Assembly (NCBI GenBank): GCA_013289095.1
Contig: JABDAO010000008.1
Location: forward strand, 1 to 57,356
DNA length: 57,356 nt
Source of the DNA: Bacteroidota bacterium
GTDB taxonomy: Bacteria > Bacteroidota > Bacteroidia > Palsa-965
Direction: 5' to 3'
The position numbers and the translations under genes are program-made. Numbering within the stretch: position 1 is the first letter of the stretch; the number at the start of each line of letters is the position of its first letter. The notes under the pieces were generated by a model. The model had not been told where the DNA came from, did not search any database, and saw nothing but the letters and a program-made list of their open reading frames with translations. This document shows positions 16,602 to 25,468 of this stretch, in pieces.

Positions 16602-19600
16602 ATGACAAATTACAAGCAACTTAACAACATCATCGGCTGGATCGTATTCGTGCTGGCTGCAATCATCTACTGCTCTACCATCGAACCTACTGCCAGCTTT
16701 TGGGATTGCGGCGAATACATCGCCACTTCGTATAAACTCGAGGTAGGCCACCCTCCCGGAGCCCCTTTGTTTCAAATGATCGGACGCGTGTTCTCCCTCT
16801 TTGCCTTTGGCGATCTGGCCAAAGTAGCCAAAATGGTGAATATCATGTCGGCCCTGTGTTCTGCCTTTACCATCCTCTTTCTGTTCTGGTCTATTACCTA
16901 CATCACCAAACGTTTTATCGTAAAAGGTGAAGAAATGACCAGGGGCCATCTGTATGCCGTGTTGGGCAGTGGTTTTGTAGGCGCTATGGCTTATGCATTT
17001 ACCGATTCGTTCTGGTTCTCGGCGGTGGAGGGCGAGGTATATGCCATGTCGAGTTTCTTTACGGCTATTGTATTCTGGTCGATCTTTAAATGGGATGCCG
17101 AGGAAGACGAAAGCAAGGCCAATCGCTGGCTGGTGTTTATTGCCTATCTCGTGGGTCTTTCTATCGGTGTACACTTGCTCAACCTGTTGGCTATTCCCGC
17201 CATGGTGTTTGTCTACTACTTTAAAAAATTCAAACCAAGCAATTTCGGGGTTATCCTTACCGGCGTCATTTCGGTGATCATCCTGGGCGCTGTACAGGCA
17301 TTTATCATCCCCCAGGTGGTTTCGATGGCGGCTAAATTCGAGCTGTTTTTTGTAAACACCCTGCATATGCCCTTCAATTCGGGCACCATCATCTATTTCC
17401 TTACGCTTACCGCCCTGGTTTATTTCGGTTTGCAATACAGCAAAAGGGCCGGTAAGGTGCATCTCAACACCGGTATCCTGGCGTTTGCCGTGCTCATCAT
17501 CGGTTACTCGTCGTTCTTTATGCTGGTGGTGCGTTCGAATGCAAAAACGCCTTTGAATGAAAACGACCCGTCGGATGCCGTAAAACTCCTGGCTTATCTG
17601 AACCGCGAACAGTATGGCGACTGGCCTATTACTTCGGGCCCCTATTACAATGCCCCGGTAGATCCTCAAAACCCGTACAAAGGCGGCAGTGCAGTCTATA
17701 CCAAGGACGAAAAAACAAAGAAATACGAACTGGTTTCAGACGGCAAAGAAAGCGGAGGATATAACTACCTCCCGGCCATGTGTACCATCTTTCCGCGTAT
17801 GTGGAGTTCGCAACATGCCAAGGATTATATACAATGGGGAAATATCAAGGGCACACAGGTTATCGTTCCCGGCGGAAGGGGAGGCCTCGATACCCTGATG
17901 AAACCAACATTTGGCGAAAACATGACCTATTTTGTCAGGTACCAGTTGCAATGGATGTACTTCCGTTATTTCCTCTGGAACTTTGCCGGACGTCAGAACG
18001 ACATACAAGGTCATGGAGGCCCCCTGGATGGCAACTGGCTGAGCGGCATTAAAGTCATAGACCAGATGCATCTCGGGCCTCAGGACAATATCCCCCCAAG
18101 TATTTCCGAAAACAAAGGCTATAACCGTTTTTATCTCCTGCCCTTGCTGCTTGGCATGATCGGTCTGATCTACCAAATCAACAAAGACTGGAAATATGCC
18201 CTCGTTGTCTTCCTCCTCTTTTTCTTTACGGGGCTTGCCATTGTCATTTATCTGAACCAATACCCCAACCAGCCACGCGAACGTGACTATGCCTATGCCG
18301 GTTCGTTCTATGCCTTTGCCTTCTGGATAGGATTGGGCGTTTATGCCATCTGGGATATGATACGCAAACACATGTCGCCCAACCTGGCTGCTGTGCTTAC
18401 CACCGCCTGTTGTACCCTGGCTGTGCCTGTTATCATGGGTAAAGAAGGCTGGAATGATCACGACCGTTCACACCGCTATACCTGCCGCGATTTTGCCAAG
18501 AACTACCTCAACTCCTGCGCACCGGGGGCCATCCTCTTCACCAACGGCGATAACGATACCTTCCCGCTTTGGTATGTGCAGGAAGTAGAAGGTTACCGGA
18601 CAGATGTACGCGTAGTAAACCTGAGCCTGCTTCAAACCGATTGGTATATCGACCAGATGAAACGGGCTGCATACGATTCTCCTCCGGTACCTTTCTCGAT
18701 GACACCCGATAAATATGTGGGCGAAAAACGCAATGTGGTTTACATTATCGACAAAGGTCTGGACGGGTATTTCCCTTGCCGCGAACTGATTGATTATGTA
18801 GCCAGCGACGATCCTGCCAAGAAGCTTGCACAAGGCGGGGGTGAAAAACCGATTGACTATATCCCCACCAACAAAATGCGGATACCGGTTGACAAGAAAA
18901 AGGTACGGGCCAACGGAACGGTTCCGGCCGATACCCCTGATAGCCTGATTGTAGACAATATAGACTGGGTACTCAACAAACAAGCCCTCTACAAAAACGA
19001 CCTCATGGTGCTCGATCTGCTCGCCACCTTTAACTGGGACCGCCCTATTTATTTTGCCGTCACCACCGGTTCTGAAAGCTATATGAACCTTGAGCCTTAT
19101 TTCCAGCTCGAAGGCCTGGCTTACCGTTTAACGCCTATCAAGAGCAAGGCCGTGCCAAAGGGGCGCGAGCAGATGCGTCAGAACACCGGCATCATGTATA
19201 AAAACATCATGGAAAAATTTGTCTGGGGCGGTATGGACAGCCCAAGCATCTATATGGACGAAAACAACATGCGTATGGCCGTAAACCTGCGTTTGCAGAT
19301 GAGCACCCTGGCCGAAACCCTGATCGAAGAAGGCAAGAAAGACCAGGCCCTGAAAGTCATCGAGAAATGTGTGGAGGTGATGCCCGAACGCAACGTAGCG
19401 TTTGATGGGGCCATGTATTATGTGGTTCAAACCTGGTACCAGGCAGGTGGAGGAGACAAGTGTAATGTGCTTGCCAAACGCCTTTTTGACATCTACGAAA
19501 AAGAACTGCGTTATCTGTATGCCATCAAGGTGGATATGCCTACCCAGAATGTGTCGAGCCCGGCACGTCAGGCGGCATCTATCTTACAAGGATTGGAACA

Positions 19601-19694
19601 GCTTAGCGAACAGTATAAACAAGAAGCGCTCAGCAAAGATTTCAAGACCAGGTTCGACCGTATCGGGCAGATGATTGAAGCCGTTGCCAATTAA
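16602..19694 (+). CDS. GT117 / DUF2723 protein O-glycosyltransferase-like membrane protein
   Basis: 1030 aa, normal for DUF2723 proteins of Bacteroidota. The first membrane helix (residues 11-26) leads into a periplasmic loop with FWDCGEYI (D35, E38) and EVGHPPGAPLF. These are the GT-C-type motifs of this family. About 10-12 further hydrophobic helices run to about residue 625. A large soluble C-terminal part follows (NGDNDTFPLWYVQEVEGYRTDVRVVN and helical TPR-like repeats after 880). Family members are polyprenyl-sugar-dependent glycosyltransferases placed near protein O-mannosyltransferases; substrates are mostly unknown. It is followed 110 bp later by a polysaccharide deacetylase on the same strand, suggesting a surface-glycan role. 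Confidence 0.92.
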   Translation: MTNYKQLNNIIGWIVFVLAAIIYCSTIEPTASFWDCGEYIATSYKLEVGHPPGAPLFQMIGRVFSLFAFGDLAKVAKMVNIMSALCSAFTILFLFWSITYITKRFIVKGEEMTRGHLYAVLGSGFVGAMAYAFTDSFWFSAVEGEVYAMSSFFTAIVFWSIFKWDAEEDESKANRWLVFIAYLVGLSIGVHLLNLLAIPAMVFVYYFKKFKPSNFGVILTGVISVIILGAVQAFIIPQVVSMAAKFELFFVNTLHMPFNSGTIIYFLTLTALVYFGLQYSKRAGKVHLNTGILAFAVLIIGYSSFFMLVVRSNAKTPLNENDPSDAVKLLAYLNREQYGDWPITSGPYYNAPVDPQNPYKGGSAVYTKDEKTKKYELVSDGKESGGYNYLPAMCTIFPRMWSSQHAKDYIQWGNIKGTQVIVPGGRGGLDTLMKPTFGENMTYFVRYQLQWMYFRYFLWNFAGRQNDIQGHGGPLDGNWLSGIKVIDQMHLGPQDNIPPSISENKGYNRFYLLPLLLGMIGLIYQINKDWKYALVVFLLFFFTGLAIVIYLNQYPNQPRERDYAYAGSFYAFAFWIGLGVYAIWDMIRKHMSPNLAAVLTTACCTLAVPVIMGKEGWNDHDRSHRYTCRDFAKNYLNSCAPGAILFTNGDNDTFPLWYVQEVEGYRTDVRVVNLSLLQTDWYIDQMKRAAYDSPPVPFSMTPDKYVGEKRNVVYIIDKGLDGYFPCRELIDYVASDDPAKKLAQGGGEKPIDYIPTNKMRIPVDKKKVRANGTVPADTPDSLIVDNIDWVLNKQALYKNDLMVLDLLATFNWDRPIYFAVTTGSESYMNLEPYFQLEGLAYRLTPIKSKAVPKGREQMRQNTGIMYKNIMEKFVWGGMDSPSIYMDENNMRMAVNLRLQMSTLAETLIEEGKKDQALKVIEKCVEVMPERNVAFDGAMYYVVQTWYQAGGGDKCNVLAKRLFDIYEKELRYLYAIKVDMPTQNVSSPARQAASILQGLEQLSEQYKQEALSKDFKTRFDRIGQMIEAVAN

Positions 19695-19804
19695 AAAATT
19701 TGGGATTTTCGATTTGGGATTTTATGAAGGAATGAATTTGATTCTTCAAATTGTAAATCTCCAATTCGAAATCCCAAATCCTAATTCCCAAATCCCAATT
19801 CCTT
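19695..19804. repeat. GGGATTT-type intergenic repeat (inverted pair)
   Basis: Directly after the GT117 stop: TTTGGGATTTTCGATTTGGG on the plus strand. Its reverse relatives follow at about 19760-19798 (CGAAATCCCAAATCC, TTCCCAAATCCC). The two halves could pair as a long hairpin. The same GGGATTT motif follows the stop codons of two other genes (40667-40684 and 44023-44044). Confidence 0.8.
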
Positions 19805-20422
19805 TTGTACCTCATCCGTCCTCCCTTTTTCTTTAAAGGCATACATGCCAATATGCTTTGGCGTGTGTCTACCACAGAAAAGAAGATCTACCTCACCTTC
19901 GATGACGGGCCACACCCCGATGTAACACCCTGGGTGCTCGATCAGCTCAGCGTATATAATTCAAAAGCCGTATTTTTTTGTGTGGGCGAAAACGTGCAAC
20001 GTTATCCCGATCTATACCAACGCATACTCGACGAGGGTCATCTTACCGGCAATCATACCTTTAACCACCTCAACGGGTGGAATACACACTCGGCCACCTA
20101 TCTGCGCAATGTGGCGGCCTGCGCACGGCTGGTGAAATCAACGCTGTTTCGTCCCCCCTATGGACGCATCAAGAAAACACAGGCAGCCCGTCTGGGCAAG
20201 ACGTTTCAAATTGTGATGTGGGATGTGCTCAGCGGCGATTTTGATAAAAACACAACTCCCGAAAAATGTCTGGAACAAACCATCCGCAACACCCGCGAAG
20301 GATCGGTGGTGGTGTTTCACGACAGCATCAAGGCCAAACACAATTTGCAGTATGCATTGCCGGGATATATGGAAGCGATGAAGAAAGCAGGGTTTTTGTT
20401 TGAGCGGTTGGGGGATAGATGA
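19805..20422 (+). CDS. Polysaccharide deacetylase (NodB domain, CE4)
   Basis: 205 aa. All NodB motifs are visible. Motif 1 is TFDDGP (D33, D34); motif 2 is NHTFNH (metal ligands H84 and H88); motif 3 is RPPYG (116-120); then MWDVLSGD (W139, D140); and VVFHD (H172). It should remove N- or O-acetyl groups from a surface polysaccharide or peptidoglycan-like chain. The TTG start is preferred because MYLIRPPFFFKGIHANMLWR matches the usual N terminus of this family in Bacteroidota; the first ATG (19853) would drop 16 residues. No signal peptide is evident. Confidence 0.9.
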   Translation: MYLIRPPFFFKGIHANMLWRVSTTEKKIYLTFDDGPHPDVTPWVLDQLSVYNSKAVFFCVGENVQRYPDLYQRILDEGHLTGNHTFNHLNGWNTHSATYLRNVAACARLVKSTLFRPPYGRIKKTQAARLGKTFQIVMWDVLSGDFDKNTTPEKCLEQTIRNTREGSVVVFHDSIKAKHNLQYALPGYMEAMKKAGFLFERLGDR

Positions 20423-20556
20423 AATGATGCAAAAGCGTAACACAACCCCGTTCGCTCAAATCTTCCTTCCTCCCTTCTCCCCTTCAACCGTTTGCGCCTG
20501 TCTGACATGCAGGTATGTGCGAGAGGTCATGGGCCTGGGGGCTCTCTTCCTGTTTT

Positions 20557-21135
20557 TTATCGAATTTGTACGATTTCATTTTCAATCGTTCCTGTTTCCA
20601 ATTCTTTTGTATCTGTTTCAATTGCAATCGTGCCGGTTTCACTTTCTTTCATGCCTGTTTCAATTGCAATCGGCGCTGTTTCACTTTCTTTCATGTCTGT
20701 TTCAATTGCAATCGTTACGATTTCATTTTCCATCGTATCGGTTTCATTTGCAATCGTGCCTGAATTACTTTCCATCGTTGCTGTTTCATTTGCAATGACA
20801 GCGATTTCAATAGACATGTTAACGATTTCATATTCATTCGTATCGATGGCAGATGATTTGTGTTCTGTTTCATTTTCCATTGCATCCATTTCAATTGAAA
20901 TCGCACAGGTTTCTGCTGACTTCGGCATGATGTCGGGTGTTTTGCGGGCTAAATCAAATTCAATCGGTTGTAAATCATTTGCAATCGTACACAGCGTTCT
21001 TTCCACAGCAGGTTTTTGCGTTTCTGGAGCCGTCAGCGCCCGGGTTGTGGCGCTTTTTTCAGATGCATCCGTACGGGTAATGCCGGCAAGCGGAGCGTGA
21101 ATTGGTTTAATGCCGGGTTTAAGAACTGTATTCAT
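20557..21135 (-). CDS. Possible heptad-repeat protein spanning array 2
   Basis: 192 codons. The ~65-residue N-terminal part (MNTVLKPGIKPIHAPLAGI...) is unique. The rest is about 18 heptads such as ETGTIAI, ETDMKES and EIVTIAI, with aliphatic residues at 3-4 spacing and many Glu/Thr. The frame is open across the whole array and stops at its edge. A near -7 box (AACCTTTG, minus strand, 21150-21157) lies 15 bp before the ATG. The upstream neighbour on the same strand is a small HTH gene. No family is recognised. The start and promoter make this the best coding candidate of the arrays, but a plus-strand frame (20492-21100) is also open. Confidence 0.45.
   Translation of the reverse strand: MNTVLKPGIKPIHAPLAGITRTDASEKSATTRALTAPETQKPAVERTLCTIANDLQPIEFDLARKTPDIMPKSAETCAISIEMDAMENETEHKSSAIDTNEYEIVNMSIEIAVIANETATMESNSGTIANETDTMENEIVTIAIETDMKESETAPIAIETGMKESETGTIAIETDTKELETGTIENEIVQIR
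20574..20993. repeat. Tandem array 2: 21-bp unit, about 20 copies
   Basis: Units stay in exact 21-bp register over 420 bp. Two unit types alternate in the left half: TTTCAATTGCAATCG plus six bases, and TTTCACTTTCTTTCATG plus four. Units contain the palindromes CAATTG or TTGCAA. The right end decays gradually but keeps the register. There are long open frames on both strands. Confidence 0.92.
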
Positions 21136-21280
21136 TCTTTTTGTTTTTTCAAAGGTTGACAGCTTTCATCTATCGGGGCATCCGTACGGTTATGCCGGGT
21201 CTGACAGATCTGGCAATGCCTGTTTTCATCAAACGGAAAGAGCTGCCGAACATGATCTGGTTGACAGATCCACAGCATCC

Positions 21281-21589
21281 TTATTCCTTCAAGGCAACAA
21301 ACGATGTGCCGTCAAACTCATAGCCGTCGGGGGTATAATTCAGGATCACTTCTACGATGCAGGCCAGCTGTGCGCTGTTCAGATCGCGTTTTACGATTGT
21401 TCGTCCACTACCTGTTTGGGAGGTTGTTGCGAGCTTTCTGAGGGTGTGCAGATGCTCTGAAAGATACACGGTCAGGGTCGTACGGCTCATGTTGTACATG
21501 CTGGCCAGTTGTTTTTTGTTGATCTTTTTCATGCCCCCAATTTCGGGAGTTGTGTGCTTATTTAAAAGCATAGCGGTTGGTTTTTCCAC
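21281..21589 (-). CDS. Small helix-turn-helix DNA-binding protein
   Basis: 102 aa, or 83 aa from Met20 (start at 21532). The segment KKINKKQLASMYNMSRTTLTVYLSEHL reads as a helix-turn-helix (about residues 22-47). A basic linker and a second helical motif (RDLNSAQLACIVEVILNY) follow. The layout recalls the small HTH proteins (DUF4248-like) of Bacteroidota mobile islands, but I cannot confirm the family. Upstream, within 140 bp, is a dyad of TACCACA/TGTGGTA sites, a plausible operator. Downstream on the same strand lies the heptad-repeat ORF of array 2. Confidence 0.65.
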   Translation of the reverse strand: MEKPTAMLLNKHTTPEIGGMKKINKKQLASMYNMSRTTLTVYLSEHLHTLRKLATTSQTGSGRTIVKRDLNSAQLACIVEVILNYTPDGYEFDGTSFVALKE

Positions 21590-21650
21590 CAGGTGTAAGG
21601 TTTTTCTTTTGCTCTTGAGCAGATTAGTTGTAGTAATTGAATTTTGTATC

Positions 21651-21727
21651 TACCACAAACTACCACACTAATTTTACTTATAATATATTCATTATTAAGT
21701 ATATATATAAATGTGGTAAATGTGGTA
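21651..21727. promoter_or_regulatory. TACCACA/TGTGGTA dyad in AT-rich DNA, operator-like
   Basis: Two TACCACA sites (21651, 21661) and two TGTGGTA sites (21712, 21721) form an inverted arrangement with 9-10 bp pitch around an AT-rich core with TATAATATATT and ATATATATA. Two more perfect heptamers lie at 22073 and 22104, with degenerate ones at about 21858-21875 and 22084. The group sits upstream of the small HTH gene. Six perfect copies in about 460 bp is far above the chance expectation of about 0.06. Could be an operator, or iterons of a lost element. Confidence 0.6.
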
Positions 21728-22627
21728 GGTTCTTTTCTGAAAGTTTGATTATTTATTTGAGCCGGCTGTTCTGTGCTCTCCTCTCTCTCTCTGTTTAATC
21801 CAAAGCATGTTAAATCATGACCAAAACGAGGAAATGAATTATCGTCATTTTCAAACAACCACACGACCACAAATTAAATTTGGTTAAAAGGCTAAAATTC
21901 AGAGAGGGGTTGCAGTAGCCTGAATATCATAGCAATATAGCCTTTTGGAGTTTCAGTGATACTGATATTTGATGTGTTACGTATACGGAGCATTATTTCG
22001 GGTAAATCAACAATAGTTTGATTTACAAATTATTACGACAAAAAAACGCTGACCCAGGCCCATGTGGTAGAAACACAAAAACGGTGGTAGCAAAACTACT
22101 TGCTACCACATTGTTGAGAATTCAGAAAAAAATTAACGCTGTATGCGTTCAGCCAAACGCATTTTTTGGATGCATGGTGTGGAGGGTTGAATACCTGGTT
22201 GATGTGTTGACGGCCAGGGCAATCGCGTCAAAAAACCTTCGAATTCACAACTGCCGAAGCGAATCGTTACCGGTTACATGGTCTCAAATTGGCTTGATTG
22301 GAGGATGAGCCCGGGTTTATCCCGCATCATGCATTCGGAATTCGCTATCGCGCTCGAATAGGCCACCAGCACTTATAATCCACGGGATAACCGTCTCCCA
22401 ATGTCTATCGGGACGCTCACAATTCCTAACGCACGTTGCATTAGCCTGTTTCACGGCTAATGCAAAATTCCGGTTTAGTGGGCCAATGCCTTTTCATATA
22501 ACTGGAGACATTTCCGAACGGTATCGATACAAATGGCACAAATTGTCCTGTCGGAGAAGTTCGTTCTCCTGAAAGAGACCTTTGTTGTTCGGAGGTGCTG
22601 CCTTTAAAAGGCAGCTCATTCCCTGGG
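21728..22627. other. Long gene-poor stretch
   Basis: About 900 bp with no convincing gene; the one frame at 22018-22308 has no family character. It contains the outlying TGTGGTA sites (22073, 22104). A degenerate intergenic repeat lies at about 22310-22470 (GGGTTTATCCCGCAT, CCACGGGATAAC, GCATTAGCC), with a relative at about 31478-31600. The 21-bp units that introduce array 3 begin at about 22543. Confidence 0.55.
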
Positions 22628-23510
22628 GTTCCCGACTGTTCCCTTAGTTTCCCGACATGTTCCCCAAGGTTCCCGACATGTTCCCCGAGGTTATCGACAC
22701 GTTCCCCAAGGTTCCCGACATGTTCCCTTAGGTTCCCGACACGTTCCCTAAGGTTCCCGACACGTTCCCCAAGGTTCCCGACATGTTCCCTTAGGTTCCC
22801 GACACGTTCCCCGAGGTTCCCGACATGTTCCCTAAGGTTATCGACACGTTCCCCAAGGTTCCCGACATGTTCCCCAAGGTTCCCGACATGTTCCCTAAGG
22901 TTATCGACACGTTCCCCAAGGTTCCCGACATGTTCCCCAAGGTTCCCGACATGTTCCCTTAGGTTCCCGACATGTTCCCTGAGGTTATCGACACGTTCCC
23001 CAAGGTTCCCGACATGTTCCCTTAGGTTCCCGACATGTTCCCCGAGGTTCCCGACACGTTCACTAAGGTTCCCGACATGTTCCCTGAGGTTATCGACACG
23101 TTCCCCAAGGTTCCCGACATGTTCCCCGAGGTTCCCGACATGTTCCCCAAGGTTCCCGACACGTTCACTAAGGTTCCCGACATGTTCCCCAGGGTTCCCG
23201 ACATGTTCCGCGAGGTTCCTTATCGAGGCTGCGTGATGACTTTGCCAGGCTACAAGATGCCTTGAAAGGGGTCATTTCGGAAAAGTTTGTTGTCCTGCAA
23301 CAGACCATTGTTGTCCTGGCGGAGAAGATAATATGTCCTCCCGGAGGAGACCATGGTTGTCCTGCCGGAGAGAGGCATGTTCCGGACGGAATCAGATTTG
23401 GAATACGACACATTCAGAACGGAGTGGGACAGATACCGATCGGAGAAGGACATGTTCCGCACGGAGCACGGCACATTCCGTCCGGAGAATGACATGTTCC
23501 GATTTTATTG
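22543..23510. repeat. Tandem array 3: composite 21-bp array, core of about 28 copies
   Basis: The core is 22628-23218. Units have the form GTTCCCGACATGTTCCC plus four bases (CAAG, TTAG, GAGG variants). A second unit type, GTTATCGACACGTTCCC, is interspersed every three to six units. Flanking units at 22543-22610 and 23279-23510 use different words (GTTGTCCTGCAACAGACC; CCGCACGGAGCACGG; GACATGTTCCG) but keep the 21-bp pitch. Each core unit carries the palindrome ACATGT. CCCTTAG variants create stops in some frames. Confidence 0.93.
22595..23236 (+). CDS. Open frame through array 3, doubtful protein
   Basis: 213 codons, mostly heptads F-P-T-C-S-P/L-R and L-S-T-R-S-P-R. It is rich in Arg, Ser, Pro and Cys and unlike any family I know. 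It is the only frame open over the whole core; the others are cut by TAA/TAG in CCCTTAG units. The composition is odd for a Bacteroidota protein, and no promoter box was found. It could simply be a stop-free register of the repeat. Confidence 0.2.
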   Translation: MLPLKGSSFPGVPDCSLSFPTCSPRFPTCSPRLSTRSPRFPTCSLRFPTRSLRFPTRSPRFPTCSLRFPTRSPRFPTCSLRLSTRSPRFPTCSPRFPTCSLRLSTRSPRFPTCSPRFPTCSLRFPTCSLRLSTRSPRFPTCSLRFPTCSPRFPTRSLRFPTCSLRLSTRSPRFPTCSPRFPTCSPRFPTRSLRFPTCSPGFPTCSARFLIEAA

Positions 23511-24108
23511 TTCTTCACCCAATACCAGGTCTGCCGCCTCTGTCTCCCAAAGCTCGTAATCGTAACTTTCGGGAATCCAGACGCGATTGCCCTGTGTTGA
23601 CGGCAGAAACGCATGCCTGGAATAGAAATAATTTAGGATGCAAGGAATCCGCCGCCTTACCCGACCCGCAGGCAGAACGGGTGCAAGGCCCTTTAATGAA
23701 AGGATAACTGTCTTCCGGGGCATTCATCGGTCTGTATTTTTGTTTTACTCCAGGGCAAAGATGACGCTTCGGTTGGTTTTACGCAAAAGGTACATCATAT
23801 ACTATAAAGCATATTTGTTGAAAACAATGAACAGGCTGTGTATATCGTCAGCTGGGCAGCTGTAACGGTGTGTCTGCTGCTGGTCTGGGTTTGGCAGCCT
23901 CTTTAATAGGGTTGATGGGTGTTGATAAATCAGGGTTTGCTGTTAGCGTGAATGTGCTCTTTGTTTTGTGCCGGAGGGTTTGTATTTGCCGCGGGAGACA
24001 TAAAGGGCACAGAGAAACACAGCGGTTTTAGGTAATGCTCTCCGTGATTCTCTGCGTTCTCCGTATCTCGGTGGTTTTATAATCAACCAAGGGGCAGGCT
24101 CTTAATCC
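23511..24108. other. Gene-poor stretch with a possible gene remnant
   Basis: The minus strand at 23514-23640 can encode a normal-looking segment (NYFYSRHAFLPSTQGNRVWI, then PESYDYELWETEAADLVLG). It has no start in good context and could be the C-terminal relic of a gene broken next to array 3; the family is unknown. 23990-24085 holds a CGGAGA-rich intergenic repeat (CTCCGTGATTCTCTGCG and relatives) like one at about 54318-54345. Confidence 0.4.
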
Positions 24109-24621
24109 TCAGGTCCTGGGCTTTTTATACAAAGGCACCGTAGAACAAGCTTCGCCATACATGATGCTTTGAGCCACCGGCCGGAGGATGCGGGTAAGTT
24201 CTACATAAGCCGAAGCAGGCACCGGCACCTTGCTGCAGCCTTTGATGACAATGCGTTTGCCCTGATAAAATTCGGGGTTGATTTTTGAAAGGGCCTGGGT
24301 GAACAAAACGGTTTCTAATACTTCGAGGTTTCCGAATACAAAGCTTTTTGCAACAGGCGAGAGGGCTGTTGCCAGAAGCATATAGGCCCAGGTTGGCACA
24401 ATGGCATCGGCGGTACAGGTAATGGCTACATAGTTATCCTGATAGATGGCCCAGTTGTGTGTTTTTACAAATTCCCGAAAATCTTTTTCGCGTAAGATCA
24501 GGCCCTGGAAGAGCTGATCTTTGATGTCGAGCAGAAGGCGTTCGCCCTGGGGATAATATTCTTCGAGGTTGAATTCGGTGAGGGCGCTTTGTGCTACTTT
24601 GTTGGTGATTTCGTTGTCCAT
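24109..24621 (-). CDS. DUF2480 family protein
   Basis: 170 aa, full length for DUF2480, a Bacteroidota family of unknown function regularly found beside SUF genes. Typical segments are FNLEEYYPQGERLLLDIKDQ, LREKDFREFVKTHNW, CTADAIVPTWAYMLLA and IKGCSKVPVPASAYVELT. No signal peptide or membrane helix; probably cytoplasmic. It follows the DUF59 gene on the same strand but is separated by about 500 bp of palindromic repeats, so cotranscription is uncertain. Two conserved cysteines (in ITCTAD and IKGCSK) might bind metal, which is speculative. Confidence 0.88.
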   Translation of the reverse strand: MDNEITNKVAQSALTEFNLEEYYPQGERLLLDIKDQLFQGLILREKDFREFVKTHNWAIYQDNYVAITCTADAIVPTWAYMLLATALSPVAKSFVFGNLEVLETVLFTQALSKINPEFYQGKRIVIKGCSKVPVPASAYVELTRILRPVAQSIMYGEACSTVPLYKKPRT

Positions 24622-24735
24622 TTGATTCGCGACTGATTATGTTACGGTCATCTTTAATAATGCTTTCCAAAGATTCCCTCTCCGCTGGAGAAGATATATA
24701 TATAATTCCAGGGAGGTTCCGCACCAACGTACGTG

Positions 24736-24994
24736 CGACCCCTTTGAGGTCTGAAATCGGGTGGTTTCATCATCCTGCAAACGTTTGATGCCTTCAGCAT
24801 CATCGACCACACCTTTTATTTTCCGGTCTGTTTAGTTAAAACCCCGAAGGGGTTTAACCTTTGTAGTATGAGCTACCCCTTCGGGGTCGGAATTTAGTTG
24901 GTTTTATGATTCTGCAAACGTTTGATGCCTTCGGCATCAGCAACCCTAACGTTTAGTTAAAACCCCGAAGGGGTTTAACGTTTGCAGTAAAGCC
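24736..24994. repeat. Two-copy direct repeat of about 120-138 bp with GGGG hairpins
   Basis: Copy 1 (24736-24873) and copy 2 (24874-24994) share CTGCAAACGTTTGATGCCTT, then GCATCA, then GTTTAGTTAAAACCCCGAAG continuing as GGGTTTAAC. Each contains the hairpin TTAAACCCC-TTCGG-GGGGTTTAA type and a GATGCC-TTC-GGCATC hairpin. Part of the 505-bp gap between the DUF59 and DUF2480 genes. It is a REP-like intergenic element. Confidence 0.85.
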
Positions 24995-25126
24995 GGACAC
25001 AAAAAACGTTCGCCCCCGGAGGGGTCGCACCCAACATAGAATGTCAGGTCTATCGTATTGACTTCCTTCAATAATTTCAAACCTGTTCTTAGCCGAAACG
25101 GCATGGGTCAGGTAAACAGCGATGGC

Positions 25127-25456
25127 TTACATAAAGCCCAGCTCCAGCTGTGCCACTTCGCTCATCATTTCTTTTTCCCAGGGTGGTTCGAAGGTAAGAT
25201 TGATCTTGGCGCTTTTGATGCCTTCTATATCGCGCAACTTTTGTTCCACTTCGGGTGGCAATGTTTCGGCAACCGGGCAGGAGGGCGATGTGAGCGTCAT
25301 CTTGAGGCTCAGGTTTTGTTCGGCATCGAGGTCTATCTCGTAAATAAGACCAAGCTCCCAGATATCAACCGGTATTTCGGGGTCATAGCAGGTCTTGATC
25401 ATGTCTATGACTTTTTGGGTAAGCTCGGTATTGTGTGTAGTGATGATCGGAGGCAT
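25127..25456 (-). CDS. DUF59 / MIP18-family iron-sulfur assembly protein
   Basis: 109 aa. MIP18/SufT/PaaD-like core: CYDPEIPVDIWELGLIY (residues 23-39) and MTLTSPSCPVAETLPPEVE with the conserved Cys60. Proteins of this family help deliver or mature Fe-S clusters with the SUF machinery. It is the seventh gene of the SUF operon here, 12 bp after sufE, which supports that role. Confidence 0.9.
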   Translation of the reverse strand: MPPIITTHNTELTQKVIDMIKTCYDPEIPVDIWELGLIYEIDLDAEQNLSLKMTLTSPSCPVAETLPPEVEQKLRDIEGIKSAKINLTFEPPWEKEMMSEVAQLELGFM

Positions 25457-25468
25457 TTTCTTGCTTTG

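Noticed and set aside
16431-17669. 412-codon minus-strand frame opposite the GT117 gene
   Set aside because: His/Arg/Gly-rich shadow of a clearly real plus-strand gene.
20492-21100. Plus-strand frame with SFVSVSIAI-type repeats over array 2
   Set aside because: Open because the unit lacks stops; no start context, and the minus frame has a better start and promoter.
22018-22308. 96-codon plus-strand ORF
   Set aside because: No recognisable domain, poor start context, and it contains TGTGGTA sites of the putative operator region.
14524-23510. CRISPR array
   Set aside because: The 21-bp units are contiguous with no spacers, and no cas genes are present.
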